Below, piece after piece: positions 1 through 9,968 of a stretch of DNA of 64,000 nt. Position 1 is the first letter of the stretch, and the number at the start of each line of letters is the position of its first letter. This DNA is from Lachnospiraceae bacterium (lineage in GTDB: Bacteria > Bacillota > Clostridia > Lachnospirales > Lachnospiraceae). A program made the translations under genes and the position numbers. The DNA lies in contig SVFI01000012.1 of the NCBI GenBank assembly GCA_015056905.1, positions 1 through 64,000 on the forward strand, read 5' to 3'. Below the pieces are notes generated by a model that was not told where the DNA came from, ran no database searches, and was given only the letters and a program-made list of their open reading frames with translations.

Positions 1-121
1 CTGCATCATACTCATCCAGAAAATCCAGATTGAGTATCAATGCGAAACAGTTACGATACACCGCAAGTTCCAAACCCTTGTAAATCCTATTTGGATATGG
101 GTTCGTCACTTCGCGGGCGAG
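1..121 (-). other. Flank 3' of tmRNA with an open, unrecognised minus-strand frame
   Basis: The 121 bases after the tmRNA 3' end hold one stop-free minus-strand frame that continues past the left edge. It reads like protein (for example NPYPNRIYKGLELAVYRN) but runs back into the tmRNA without a clear start or ribosome binding site. It might be a partial gene starting at a GTG near position 110 or 70, or chance. No family was recognised. tmRNA 3' ends are common integration sites, so the flank may belong to an accessory element; this is inference only. Confidence 0.25.
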
Positions 122-459
122 TGGAGCCGACGGGAGTCGAACCCGTGTCCAAAAGCCCATTCCCTGTCCTTCTACTATCATAGTCAGTTATTTGGCATTC
201 CCGCCATCTGCCGGGAACTGACACCTGACAGATTTTGGTAGCTTCATGATACGCCCGTATGCGCAAAGCTTAACATACGTCGTTTCCTACATAGTCGATG
301 CCCGGGTCTTAATGTGTAGGTGCACTAAGTCGGACAGCTGCAACTAGGCAGCGTATGCTAAATTTTCTTCAGCGTTTATATTTAGGTTTGCGATTTAACG
401 CCATCGCCTTCGGATAGCTTCTCCAGCTGCAAGACCCCTGTCGAAACCATTACGGCCCC
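122..459 (-). ncRNA. ssrA: tmRNA (transfer-messenger RNA)
   Basis: Rescues ribosomes stalled on broken mRNA together with SmpB and tags the nascent chain for proteolysis. Read on the minus strand it starts GGGGCCGUAAUGGUUUCGAC and ends with a T-arm (GGGUUCGACUCCC) and GGCUCCA, whose GGCUCC pairs with the 5' GGGGCC as an alanine-type acceptor. CCA is not encoded, so it must be added afterwards. The tag frame ends at TAG (344-346) and its last residues read NAEENLAYAA; the exact resume codon, near 374-379, is not certain. It begins only 8 bases after the smpB stop, and no convincing promoter lies in that gap, so co-transcription with smpB and processing is likely. Confidence 0.96.
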
Positions 460-467
460 GTATATAG

Positions 468-938
468 TTAAAGGTTTTTGACCTTAAACTCTCGCTCTGT
501 TTCACGACGTGCATCTTTCTTTGCAATGTCGTGACGTTTATCGTACAACTTCTTACCGCGGGCAAGACCGATTTCTACTTTTACTTTACCATTTTTAAAG
601 TAAACCTGCAACGGCACAAGGGTAAACCCTTTCTCTGCCATCTTGCCTGCCAATTTGTTGATTTCTGCCTTATGTAGCAGAAGTTTCTTTACACGAAGCG
701 GATCTTTGTTAAAAATATTCCCCTTTTCGTATGGGCTGATATTCATGCCGTAAATCCACGCCTCACCGTTCTCAATCCGCACAAACGCTTCCTTTACGCT
801 GCATTTGCCTTGGCGGAGCGACTTTACTTCCGTTCCGTGAAGAGCAATGCCGGCTTCGTATTTTTCATCAATAAAAAAATCATGATATGCTTTTTTATTA
901 TTTGCAATCAACTTCATTGCATCCTTTGACACGCTCAT
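468..938 (-). CDS. smpB: SsrA-binding protein SmpB
   Basis: Small basic RNA-binding protein (156 aa) that binds tmRNA and places it in the A site of stalled ribosomes. The family core is present: [19 protein letters not shown], then [10 protein letters not shown], and a lysine/arginine-rich tail ([19 protein letters not shown]) that enters the mRNA channel. The ATG at 938 is preferred over a GTG one codon upstream, because AAGGG lies five bases before the ATG. It is followed directly by ssrA, its RNA partner, and preceded by rnr, whose product degrades the defective mRNA, so the three form a ribosome-rescue module. Confidence 0.97.
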   Translation of the reverse strand: MSVSKDAMKLIANNKKAYHDFFIDEKYEAGIALHGTEVKSLRQGKCSVKEAFVRIENGEAWIYGMNISPYEKGNIFNKDPLRVKKLLLHKAEINKLAGKMAEKGFTLVPLQVYFKNGKVKVEIGLARGKKLYDKRHDIAKKDARRETEREFKVKNL

Positions 939-987
939 CACTTCCCTTCTGCTTTCACTAATTCATAGCTTTATTAGTATATCTCAT

Positions 988-3117
988 TCAGTCCTCGGTT
1001 ACAAGTTCAAAATCAATCGTCTTTAAGAACGTATCGACTTCTTTCACGCTGACCTTAACCTTATCCCCGAGTTTGAAACTTTTTCCTGTCGACTGACCGA
1101 CCATCTCGTACGTTTCTTCGCGATATACATAAAAATCGCCCGGAATGGTTGCTACGCGCACAAGACCTTCTACAGTATTCGGGAGCTCCACATAGATACC
1201 CCATGCAGTAATTCCGGAAATCATCCCTTCAAATTCTTCCCCGATATGTTCCTGCATAAACTGCGCCTTCTTGAGTTTGTCCGTCTCGCGCTCTGCCTCA
1301 TCTGCCCTGCGTTCCATTTTGGAAGAACGCACACACACATCCGGTAAAATCTGTCGATAATGTTCCGTCCGATTTTCATTTAATCTGCCCCTGAGACTCT
1401 CTTTGATGATGCGGTGTATCTGAAGGTCCGGATAGCGTCGAATCGGTGACGTAAAATGGCAGTAATACTGACACGCCAGACCGAAATGCCCGGTGCACAC
1501 ATCTTGGTACTGCGCACGTTTCATGCTGCGCAGAATGAGACGCGAAAGCATGGCTTCCTCCTGTGTTCCCTCAATGCGAAGAAGAAGCTTTTGGAGCTCC
1601 TTCGGATGAATCTCATCCTGTGTCAGTTTCAGCGAATAACCAAAATTGTGAATAAACGCGGAAAGTTTCTGCACTTTCTCCGGATCCGGCTTATCGTGCG
1701 TACGATAGACAAACGGCGTTTCCAGCCAGTAAAAATGCTGCGCAACCGTCTCATTGGCAAGCAACATGAAATCCTCGATAATTTTGGTCGCTACATTCCT
1801 ATCATATGGTAAAATATCCGTCGGACGACCTTCCTCATCCAGATTAATTTTACATTCCTGAAAATCAAAATCCACAGACCCTCTGCTCTTTCGCTTGAGG
1901 CGCAGAATCTGTGACAACTCCGCCATTTGCTCAAACATCGGCACAAGTTCTTCGTATTCTCTGCAAAGACTTTCATCTTTTTCTTCCAGAATCTTTGCCA
2001 CTGCCGTATAGGACATGCGACGGTCAACATTGATTACCGTTTCCTTTATTTTGTAATCAATGACATTACCTGCGCCGTCAATCGTCATAAGGCAACTGAG
2101 TGCCAAACGGTCCTCTCCTGCATTCAGAGAGCAGATTCCATTAGAAAGCGTATGCGGTAGCATCGGGATAACGCGGTCGACGAGATACACACTCGTCCCT
2201 CTCTCCAGTGCCTCCTTATCAAGTGCAGAATTTTCCTGCACGTAATTAGTCACATCCGCAATGTGGACTCCGAGCCGGAACAATCCGTCCGAAACGGAAA
2301 GCGAAACCGCATCGTCCAAATCTTTTGCATCCTCACCGTCAATCGTCACCATCTGCATATGGCGCAGGTCCGTCCGTCCTGCCATATCCGCCTCTGACAC
2401 CGGTTTCGCAACGCGCAGCGCCTGGTTGAGGGTACGCTCTTTAAAGTTTTCCGGTATATCATATGCTCTCACAATAGAAAGTATGTCCACTCCAGGGTCA
2501 TTGACATGTCCGAGAATCTCAACAATCTTCCCCTCCGGTTTTTTACGTCCATCGCCATAGGATGTGATTTCCGCCACTACTTTATGGCCGCTGACCGCTC
2601 CTCTGATGCCCTCTGCCGGAATAAAAATATCGACCGGAATCTTAGACTGGTCCGGAATCACAAAACCAAAACTGTTATTCTTTTCAAAGGTTCCGACAAT
2701 ACTTGTCAGACCACGCTCTATAATCTCAACAATTTCAACCTCCGCTCTTTTTCCTCCAGACGGAGGCAGGAGCCGGAATCCGACTTTGTCCTGATGAAAG
2801 GCGCCGTTTACTTTCTCTTCCGGCACATAATAATCTTCCTTCTGACCTTCCACCTCAACAAAACCAAAGCCCTTTGCATTTGCAATAAATATGCCTTCCA
2901 GTACCTTATTTTCAGGCACTTTATATTTTCCGCGCTTCGTAATCTCCACCGCACGTTCCTCCAGCAGTTCGTTTAAAATCTGCTTCAGCTCCGGACGCTC
3001 CTCCGGCTCTACCTGCAAAAAGATGGCAAGTTCCTTTTCCTTCATCGGGACATAGAACTCCGCACGTACGAGGTCATAAATCATTTGTTTTCTTTCTTTA
3101 TAACTCTTTTTGTTCAT
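988..3117 (-). CDS. rnr: Ribonuclease R (3'-5' exoribonuclease, RNB family)
   Basis: Processive 3'-5' exonuclease for structured and non-stop mRNA, working with SmpB/tmRNA. Domain order is an N-terminal helix-turn-helix-like region, cold-shock domains (about residues 70-220), the RNB catalytic domain with the acidic cluster in TIDGEDAKDLDDAVSL (about 265), and a C-terminal S1 domain (about 630-700). A lysine-rich extension is missing or very short. The ATG at 3117 is chosen because AAGGAA lies just upstream; an ATG six codons earlier (3135) has no good ribosome binding site. It lies between secG and smpB, the classical Firmicute order. Confidence 0.95.
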   Translation of the reverse strand: MNKKSYKERKQMIYDLVRAEFYVPMKEKELAIFLQVEPEERPELKQILNELLEERAVEITKRGKYKVPENKVLEGIFIANAKGFGFVEVEGQKEDYYVPEEKVNGAFHQDKVGFRLLPPSGGKRAEVEIVEIIERGLTSIVGTFEKNNSFGFVIPDQSKIPVDIFIPAEGIRGAVSGHKVVAEITSYGDGRKKPEGKIVEILGHVNDPGVDILSIVRAYDIPENFKERTLNQALRVAKPVSEADMAGRTDLRHMQMVTIDGEDAKDLDDAVSLSVSDGLFRLGVHIADVTNYVQENSALDKEALERGTSVYLVDRVIPMLPHTLSNGICSLNAGEDRLALSCLMTIDGAGNVIDYKIKETVINVDRRMSYTAVAKILEEKDESLCREYEELVPMFEQMAELSQILRLKRKSRGSVDFDFQECKINLDEEGRPTDILPYDRNVATKIIEDFMLLANETVAQHFYWLETPFVYRTHDKPDPEKVQKLSAFIHNFGYSLKLTQDEIHPKELQKLLLRIEGTQEEAMLSRLILRSMKRAQYQDVCTGHFGLACQYYCHFTSPIRRYPDLQIHRIIKESLRGRLNENRTEHYRQILPDVCVRSSKMERRADEAERETDKLKKAQFMQEHIGEEFEGMISGITAWGIYVELPNTVEGLVRVATIPGDFYVYREETYEMVGQSTGKSFKLGDKVKVSVKEVDTFLKTIDFELVTED

Positions 3118-3156
3118 AAATGTTTCCTTTTTCATATACTGTTCCCTAAAAAAAGA

Positions 3157-3183
3157 AAAGCACTCTTAAAAAGAGTGCTTTCC
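3157..3183 (-). terminator. Intrinsic terminator after secG
   Basis: Perfect stem AAAGCACTCTT / AAGAGTGCTTT with a 3-base loop. On the minus strand it is followed by a T-rich run towards 3151, so it ends the secG transcript just before rnr. Confidence 0.85.
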
Positions 3184-3193
3184 ATCAAATTCC

Positions 3194-3433
3194 TTAAAAC
3201 TTATTGATGTTCAAAACAACTGCAAGAACAATAAACAACACTGCAAGAACACGCGTAATCTTTACAAGCGCACCTTCCATGGAACGTCCTTTATTCTTTC
3301 CCCAGTAGCTCTCAGCTGCACCGCCGATTGTACCGAGTCCTGCACTCTTTCCTTCCTGTAATAATACTATACATGTTAAACCGATACATACGATCAAAAA
3401 TACGATTGTTAAAATAATTCTGATAACGCTCAT
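3194..3433 (-). CDS. secG: Preprotein translocase subunit SecG
   Basis: Small (79 aa) accessory subunit of the SecYEG channel in the cytoplasmic membrane. Two hydrophobic segments (about residues 3-24 and 55-76) flank a short cytoplasmic loop with the family's LLQEGKSAGLGTIGG motif. AGGAGG lies before the ATG. It sits between eno and rnr, with its own promoter and terminator, so it can be a single-gene transcript despite the conserved neighbourhood. Confidence 0.95.
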   Translation of the reverse strand: MSVIRIILTIVFLIVCIGLTCIVLLQEGKSAGLGTIGGAAESYWGKNKGRSMEGALVKITRVLAVLFIVLAVVLNINKF

Positions 3434-3465
3434 GAATAAACCTCCTATTGTTACAAAACATGATT

Positions 3466-3494
3466 AGTTTAACACAAGAATTTTAAAAGTACAA
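3466..3494 (-). promoter_or_regulatory. Sigma-A-type promoter of secG
   Basis: Minus-strand TTGTAC, 17 bases, TAAACT, located 33-61 bases upstream of the secG start codon. Confidence 0.6.
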
Positions 3495-3525
3495 GTCTTT
3501 CGTTAAAAATTTATATCTTCGCCTC

Positions 3526-4863
<1,338 letters not shown>

Positions 4864-4899
4864 TTACTCCTAGCATTTTCATTTCTTAGAAAAAACATA

Positions 4900-4929
4900 C
4901 AAAAACAACGCGACATTTCTGCCGCGTTG
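4900..4929 (-). terminator. Intrinsic terminator after gpmI
   Basis: Stem CAACGCG / CGCGTTG (4906-4912 and 4923-4929), followed on the minus strand by TTTTTGT. Confidence 0.8.
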
Positions 4930-4944
4930 CCATAAGCTTACTTA

Positions 4945-6489
4945 TTATTTTTTAATTAACAGTGATTTACCCGTCATTTCTGCCGGCTGTTCTTTACCCA
5001 TTACTTCAATCATCGTCGGAACGATATCTGCAAGACATCCGTCCTCGCGAAGAGTATATGCAGAATCATAGTTTACAAGGATAAACGGAACCTGATTCGT
5101 CGTATGAGCTGTAAACGGTTCTCCTGTTTCATAATCAACAAGCTGTTCCGCATTTCCGTGATCTGCGCAGATGAACATAGTTCCGTCTACAGACTTCAAT
5201 GCTTCCACGGCTTTGCCGACACATTCATCCACAGCTTCTACGGCTTTAATCGCAGCCGCTTCCACTCCTGTATGTCCAACCATATCCGGATTTGCGAAAT
5301 TGATAATAATCACATCGTATTTCTCAGATGTGATTGCCTCGCAAAGCTTGTCACAAACTTCATAAGCACTCATTTCCGGTTTTAAATCGTATGTCGCAAC
5401 ATCCTTCGGAGAATTTACTAAAATTCTATCCTCTCCCTCGTTCGGCTCTTCCACTCCACCGTTGAAGAAGAAGGTTACATGTGCATATTTTTCTGTCTCA
5501 GCAATTCTTGCCTGTGTCATATTGTTCGCTGCAAGCCACTCGCCGAATGTATTGGTAACTGCAATCTTATGGAATGCAACCTTTTTGTTCGGAATCGTAG
5601 GATCATAATCCGAGAAGCATACAAAACAAAGCTCTAATCTCTTCTCACGTGCAAATCCTGTAAAATCATCATCACAGAACGCTCTTGTGATTTCTCTTGC
5701 TCTGTCAGGTCTGAAGTTGAAGAAGATTACGCTGTCGCCGTCTTTGATTGTCGCAACCGGTGCTCCATCCTTCATCACTACCGTTGGTCTTACGAACTCA
5801 TCTGTTTCATCCTTATCATACGAATTCTGAACAGCTACAGGTCCGCTCTCCGCTGTCACTCCTTCGCCCTTCGTAAGAGCATCGTATGCAATCTGAACAC
5901 GGTCATAGTTGTTATCACGGTCCATTGCGTAGTAACGTCCGCTTACAGAAGCAACTTCTCCGACACCAATCTCAGCCATCTGAGCTTCAAGCTGTTCCAC
6001 GAACTCTTTACCTGATGCAGGCGGTGTGTCACGACCGTCAAGGAAGCAGTGTACATATACTTTAGAAAGTCCGAATCTCTTTGCCATCTCTAAAATACCG
6101 TACAGATGTGTATTGTGGCTGTGTACACCGCCATCGGATAATAAACCGAACGCATGAAGTGCACTGTCATTTTTCTTACAATTCTCCATTGCCTCAACAA
6201 GAGCCGGATTTTCAAAGAATGTTCCGTCCTGAATTTCTTTCGTGATTCTTGTAAGCTCCTGATACACAATACGGCCGGCGCCCATATTCAAATGACCAAC
6301 CTCTGAATTACCCATCTGTCCGTCCGGAAGACCAACAGCCATTCCCGATGCATTCCCCGGAACGAAAGGATAATCTTTCATAAGCTGATCCATAACCGGT
6401 GTTTTGGCTTCTTCCACCGCGTTATGCTCTTTGTTGGTATTCAGACCATATCCGTCTAAAATCATCAATACTGTAGGTTTCTTACTCAT
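4945..6489 (-). CDS. gpmI: 2,3-bisphosphoglycerate-independent phosphoglycerate mutase
   Basis: Manganese-dependent interconversion of 3- and 2-phosphoglycerate, in the alkaline phosphatase superfamily. 514 aa. The N-terminal metal site is MILDGYG, and the phospho-serine is Ser62 in GQMGNSEVGH. Further active-site blocks are HCFLDGRDTPP, SGRYYAMDRD, FFNFRPDRAREITRAF, NFANPDMVGHTG and ICADHGNAEQ. AAAAGGAG precedes the ATG. It has its own promoter and terminator inside a glycolytic neighbourhood. Confidence 0.98.
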   Translation of the reverse strand: MSKKPTVLMILDGYGLNTNKEHNAVEEAKTPVMDQLMKDYPFVPGNASGMAVGLPDGQMGNSEVGHLNMGAGRIVYQELTRITKEIQDGTFFENPALVEAMENCKKNDSALHAFGLLSDGGVHSHNTHLYGILEMAKRFGLSKVYVHCFLDGRDTPPASGKEFVEQLEAQMAEIGVGEVASVSGRYYAMDRDNNYDRVQIAYDALTKGEGVTAESGPVAVQNSYDKDETDEFVRPTVVMKDGAPVATIKDGDSVIFFNFRPDRAREITRAFCDDDFTGFAREKRLELCFVCFSDYDPTIPNKKVAFHKIAVTNTFGEWLAANNMTQARIAETEKYAHVTFFFNGGVEEPNEGEDRILVNSPKDVATYDLKPEMSAYEVCDKLCEAITSEKYDVIIINFANPDMVGHTGVEAAAIKAVEAVDECVGKAVEALKSVDGTMFICADHGNAEQLVDYETGEPFTAHTTNQVPFILVNYDSAYTLREDGCLADIVPTMIEVMGKEQPAEMTGKSLLIKK

Positions 6490-6536
6490 TGCTTGTCTCC
6501 TTTTATGTGAAATATAATATTAAGCTCAACTCATAA

Positions 6537-6566
6537 AGTATAACACAACATCGTCGTATTTTTCAA
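6537..6566 (-). promoter_or_regulatory. Sigma-A-type promoter of gpmI
   Basis: Minus-strand TTGAAA, 18 bases, TATACT, about 50 bases before the gpmI start codon. Confidence 0.7.
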
Positions 6567-6590
6567 CCTATTACTGTTCCGCCGTACTTC

Positions 6591-7826
6591 TTAATCTACA
6601 CAAACCTCATCCTGATATTTATAAATATATACATTAATATCATTCGGCGTTGAAAGCGTATTGGATTTTCTGCTCTTTCCACCCATTTCTACCTTATTTG
6701 CCTTTACGAGGAAATAGTAATCCCTATAACTCTTAAGACTCTTTACTGTATAGGCAGTCTTCTTGGTTGACGCAACTTTTGTAAATTTACCGCCATCCTT
6801 TGTTGCTTTGTATATGGTATAAGAACCTGCTCCTGCCACCTTTGACCATTTCAATTTGACGGAAGTATTGGATACCTTCACCGCTGTCACATTTGCCTGA
6901 GGAACCGCATACGAATATGCAGACCATTCCCCGTAGAATTTCGTACCGTTTAATGTCGTATAACTTCTGATACGATATTGGAACGGGGTATTTTTAACGT
7001 ACTTGGTAGAAAATGCCTTCATGGAACTTCTTCTGCCGGAAATGTTATACGTTTTCAACTTCTTTCCTGCTGCATTATAAAGCACAAGCTGATATCCGTT
7101 TTCATATTTCACGGAATTATCCCACTGCACCATCACCACATTGGATTTAACATCCCAATCATACAGCTTCAGTCCTGAAACAGGACCTGCTGTTGTTACA
7201 ACCTTCGGATTATCCACAAAATTCTGTGATGCGTAAAAATCATTCGTTACTTTCTTAATAGGATAAATTGCAACATAATACTTACTGTCCGGTTCAAGAC
7301 CCGTCAGCTTGCAGGAAGTGGTTGTAATACGCTGGATATCCTTCGCCTTCGCCTGCGTTGTCCCAAAACGAATCAAATATCCGCTTGCTCCCACACTTGC
7401 ATCCCAAGAAAGTGTTACTGACTTACTGTCAGCCGCCGTCTGTTTCATATTTTTCGGAGCTTTTGGTGCCGTAGCCACCTTTACCTTGACATACGGACTG
7501 TACTCTGCACCGTTAAAAGAACGCACACGGACATAATAAAATGTTCCCGGCAAAATAATATTTGCATTTACAACATTCACAAAATTCTCTTTTCCGCCGC
7601 TTCCCGTAGGGCTCTCTGCCGTATAAGTCTTATCATCGGCTGAAAACGAATAAAAATACTGCGTCGCTCCTGCAACCGGCGACCACTGCACTCTGAATCC
7701 CGTCTCAATACTCACTGTCTGCACCGCATCCTTCGGTGCTGCCGGTGCCGCCGCTTTTACTTCCATGGTCGGAACAACAAAAATCATCATTGCAACTGCG
7801 AATAATAATGCTACATACTTTTTCAT
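6591..7826 (-). CDS. Secreted protein with about four fibronectin type III domains
   Basis: Function unknown. 411 aa from the ATG at 7826, which follows GAGAGGAGG; a longer frame upstream starts without a ribosome binding site. A signal peptide (MKKYVALLFAVAMMIFVVPT, then cleavage near VKAAA) is followed by four beta-sandwich repeats of fibronectin-III type at about 35-115, 118-205, 207-300 and 303-395, each with the GxxxxxxxWSPVAGATQY-like core. No LPXTG, SLH or catalytic domain is visible, so it is probably released or loosely wall-bound and may bind sugars or surfaces. It lies directly downstream of a paralogue inside a glycolytic cluster. Confidence 0.8.
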   Translation of the reverse strand: MKKYVALLFAVAMMIFVVPTMEVKAAAPAAPKDAVQTVSIETGFRVQWSPVAGATQYFYSFSADDKTYTAESPTGSGGKENFVNVVNANIILPGTFYYVRVRSFNGAEYSPYVKVKVATAPKAPKNMKQTAADSKSVTLSWDASVGASGYLIRFGTTQAKAKDIQRITTTSCKLTGLEPDSKYYVAIYPIKKVTNDFYASQNFVDNPKVVTTAGPVSGLKLYDWDVKSNVVMVQWDNSVKYENGYQLVLYNAAGKKLKTYNISGRRSSMKAFSTKYVKNTPFQYRIRSYTTLNGTKFYGEWSAYSYAVPQANVTAVKVSNTSVKLKWSKVAGAGSYTIYKATKDGGKFTKVASTKKTAYTVKSLKSYRDYYFLVKANKVEMGGKSRKSNTLSTPNDINVYIYKYQDEVCVD

Positions 7827-7928
7827 ATGTATTCCTCCTCTCGAAAAACAAGTTGTTCTTCTCATTTTACTCCATAATAAACAAAATAGAAAGCAAATCG
7901 GCGGATTTTTTTCTTAAGAATAAGAAAA

Positions 7929-7951
7929 GCTTCCGGGGTTTTCCCGGAAGC
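7929..7951 (-). terminator. Intrinsic terminator between the two FN3 genes
   Basis: Stem GCTTCCGGG / CCCGGAAGC with a 5-base loop, followed on the minus strand by TTTTCTTATTC. It ends the upstream FN3 gene. Confidence 0.85.
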
Positions 7952-7964
7952 CTCCTGATTCTGT

Positions 7965-8906
7965 TTAGAAATATCCGTAACTGCTGTTTTTGCTGTTCCA
8001 GTAATATAATTTACCGCTTGTGTATTTTCTGCTGCCTACTTTCTTAATTGCCTTAACAAACACATAATATTTCTTACTCTTCTTAATCTTGCTGCTTTTA
8101 AACTTCTTAATCGTTACGGAAGATTTGCTCTTGCTTACAGTTTTAACTTTCTTATAGCCTGTTGTTTTCTTTGTAGAAACAAATACTTCATATCCTGTTG
8201 CGCCTGAAATCTTATCCCACTTAATTGTAAGCTTACCATTTGTAGCTTTAACAGATTTTACTCTAGGCTGTGTAAAGAAATATCCGTAGCTGGACCATGG
8301 TGTCGTATAAGTCTTTCCGCAAATCGTAGATTTCGCACGAACCTTTACTTTGTAAACCATAGTATTGGATACTTTCTTAGAATATGTAAATCTATTTCCG
8401 GTAGCTGTTCCGGATTTTAACTTTTTACCACTGTTGTTGTAAACAATCCATTCATAACTGTCAGCGGATTCCACGTCATCCCAAATCACGTCAAACTGTT
8501 TGATGAAATACCACCATTTTTCCTGCTTAACACCTGTAACTTTAGCAGGAACCGTTCTTAAATCATAGTCAGAACCTACATTATACTCATAAGTGTTTCC
8601 GGATGATGACTGATATGTATACTTAACCGCAACATATTTCTCGCATCCTGCCGGAAGTCCAGAAATCGTGTACTGTGTCGCTGTCGCCGGGAGTACCGCA
8701 TAAAGAACCGCATCTGAATATGACTCACCAACATATACTTTGTAATTTGTTGCATCAGGCTCTGCCGTCCATGTTACCGTGATGGAATCCTTCGCCGGAT
8801 TAATCTGTGTAATTCCGTATGCTTTTGCATCTACTGAAGGTGCAAGCATAAGTGTTGCAGCAAGAACAAATGCCGCCATCAATACTTTTTGAATGCTCTT
8901 TTTCAT
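7965..8906 (-). CDS. Secreted protein with about three fibronectin type III domains
   Basis: Function unknown. 313 aa with a signal peptide (MKKSIQKVLMAAFVLAATLM, cleavage near VDAKA) and three FN3-like repeats (about 28-115, 118-210, 212-300). The C-terminal repeat is very lysine- and tyrosine-rich (KKTTGYKKVKTVSKSKSS). It is a paralogue of the next gene, sharing the SGYxxxF/WxxVxGATxYxV pattern, and was probably produced by tandem duplication. It has its own promoter upstream with a palindrome behind it, and its own terminator. The basic tail suggests binding to anionic wall polymers; this is inference. Confidence 0.8.
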   Translation of the reverse strand: MKKSIQKVLMAAFVLAATLMLAPSVDAKAYGITQINPAKDSITVTWTAEPDATNYKVYVGESYSDAVLYAVLPATATQYTISGLPAGCEKYVAVKYTYQSSSGNTYEYNVGSDYDLRTVPAKVTGVKQEKWWYFIKQFDVIWDDVESADSYEWIVYNNSGKKLKSGTATGNRFTYSKKVSNTMVYKVKVRAKSTICGKTYTTPWSSYGYFFTQPRVKSVKATNGKLTIKWDKISGATGYEVFVSTKKTTGYKKVKTVSKSKSSVTIKKFKSSKIKKSKKYYVFVKAIKKVGSRKYTSGKLYYWNSKNSSYGYF

Positions 8907-8945
8907 AAATAATCTCCTTTCTGGGATTCATCCCTATACATTTTT

Positions 8946-8974
8946 ATTCTATCATATTATGCCAAACGTCTCAA
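8946..8974 (-). promoter_or_regulatory. Sigma-A-type promoter of the upstream FN3 gene
   Basis: Minus-strand TTGAGA, 17 bases, TAGAAT, 40-68 bases before the start codon at 8906. Confidence 0.65.
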
Positions 8975-8988
8975 CAAACAATTTTTCC

Positions 8989-9004
8989 AAATATAGCTAT
9001 ATTT
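8989..9004. promoter_or_regulatory. 16-bp perfect palindrome upstream of the FN3 promoter
   Basis: AAATATAGCTATATTT is a perfect dyad 15 bases upstream of the -35 box of the FN3 gene. It could be an activator or repressor site. The rest of 8907-9149 holds only AT-rich sequence, a short TCTATGTAAAA tandem repeat and the tpiA terminator. Confidence 0.4.
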
Positions 9005-9095
9005 TTTAGTTAATTTGCTATAAACTGCACACATTTTTTACATAGATTTTACATAGACATAATACTTGCACTTATAATAATATCCCTAAGTACCA

Positions 9096-9129
9096 AAAAG
9101 GCTTCCGGACATCAATCCGGAAGCCTTTT
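9096..9129. terminator. Bidirectional terminator after tpiA
   Basis: Stem AAAAGGCTTCCGGA / TCCGGAAGCCTTTT with a 6-base loop; A and T runs on both sides allow it to act on either strand. Here it ends the gap-pgk-tpi transcript. Confidence 0.88.
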
Positions 9130-9149
9130 CTTATATCTTATGACAGTAA

Positions 9150-9902
9150 TTATTTGTTGTAATTTACGATCTGGCCGAAATCAGGTTTTAATGCTGCTCC
9201 ACCAACAAGTCCGCCGTCAATGTCAGGTTTTGCAAGTAAGCTTGCTGCATTTCCTGCATTCATAGATCCGCCGTACTGGATGCGGATAGCTTCTGCTGTA
9301 GCTTCATCGTAAACTTCTTTGATGCATTCACGAATTGCTGCACAAACTTCCTGTGCCTGATCATCTGTCGCTGTTTCGCCTGTTCCGATTGCCCAGATTG
9401 GCTCATAAGCGATAACTGCTGTCTTAGCCTGGTCTGCTGTTACATTCTGGAATGCAATCTTGATCTGCATACGAATCCAATCAACATAGATACCCTGTTT
9501 TCTCTGTGTGAGTGTTTCACCACAGCAGATGATTGGTGTAATGCCATGTTCGAAAGCTTTTAATACTTTCTTATTTACTGTTTCATCTGTTTCTGCGAAG
9601 TACTCTCTTCTCTCTGAGTGTCCGATGATAACATATTTTACACCTGCATCTGTAAGCATTTCAGGAGAAATTTCGCCTGTGTAAGCACCTTTCTCTTCGA
9701 AATACATGTTCTCTGCACCAATTACGATGTTCGAACCTTTTGCAGCTTCCATAGCCGGAATGATGTCGATTGCAGGTACGCAGAATACTACGTCTACATC
9801 ATCATTTGCTACTAATGGTTTTAATGTGTTTACTAATTCTACTGCCTGGCTTGGAGTCATGTTCATTTTCCAGTTACCAGCGATAATTTTCTTTCTTGCC
9901 AT
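9150..9902 (-). CDS. tpiA: Triosephosphate isomerase
   Basis: Interconverts dihydroxyacetone phosphate and glyceraldehyde 3-phosphate. 250 aa, family length. Catalytic residues are visible: Lys12 in GNWKMN, His95 in [11 protein letters not shown] and Glu167 in [11 protein letters not shown], followed by phosphate-binding [11 protein letters not shown] and [16 protein letters not shown] precedes the ATG. It is third in the gapA-pgk-tpiA unit; no clear promoter is seen in the 66-base gap after pgk. Confidence 0.98.
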   Translation of the reverse strand: MARKKIIAGNWKMNMTPSQAVELVNTLKPLVANDDVDVVFCVPAIDIIPAMEAAKGSNIVIGAENMYFEEKGAYTGEISPEMLTDAGVKYVIIGHSERREYFAETDETVNKKVLKAFEHGITPIICCGETLTQRKQGIYVDWIRMQIKIAFQNVTADQAKTAVIAYEPIWAIGTGETATDDQAQEVCAAIRECIKEVYDEATAEAIRIQYGGSMNAGNAASLLAKPDIDGGLVGGAALKPDFGQIVNYNK

Positions 9903-9940
9903 GATTTTGGCCTCCTATGTTTTTTTAATTATATAGAAGT

Positions 9941-9962
9941 CGCGATACGCTTCGTTCTCGCG
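9941..9962 (-). other. GC-rich hairpin in the pgk-tpiA spacer
   Basis: CGCGA / TCGCG arms 12 bases apart, followed on the minus strand by CTATATAATT and the tpiA ribosome binding site. It lacks a T run, so it is not a terminator; it may be an mRNA stability or processing element. Confidence 0.4.
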
Positions 9963-9968
9963 CCCTGC

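Noticed and set aside
3118-3135. Longer rnr start at 3135
   Set aside because: No ribosome binding site; the next ATG has AAGGAA at good spacing.
9030-9060. Tandem TCTATGTAAAA repeat
   Set aside because: Only two short AT-rich copies; no reason to treat as functional.
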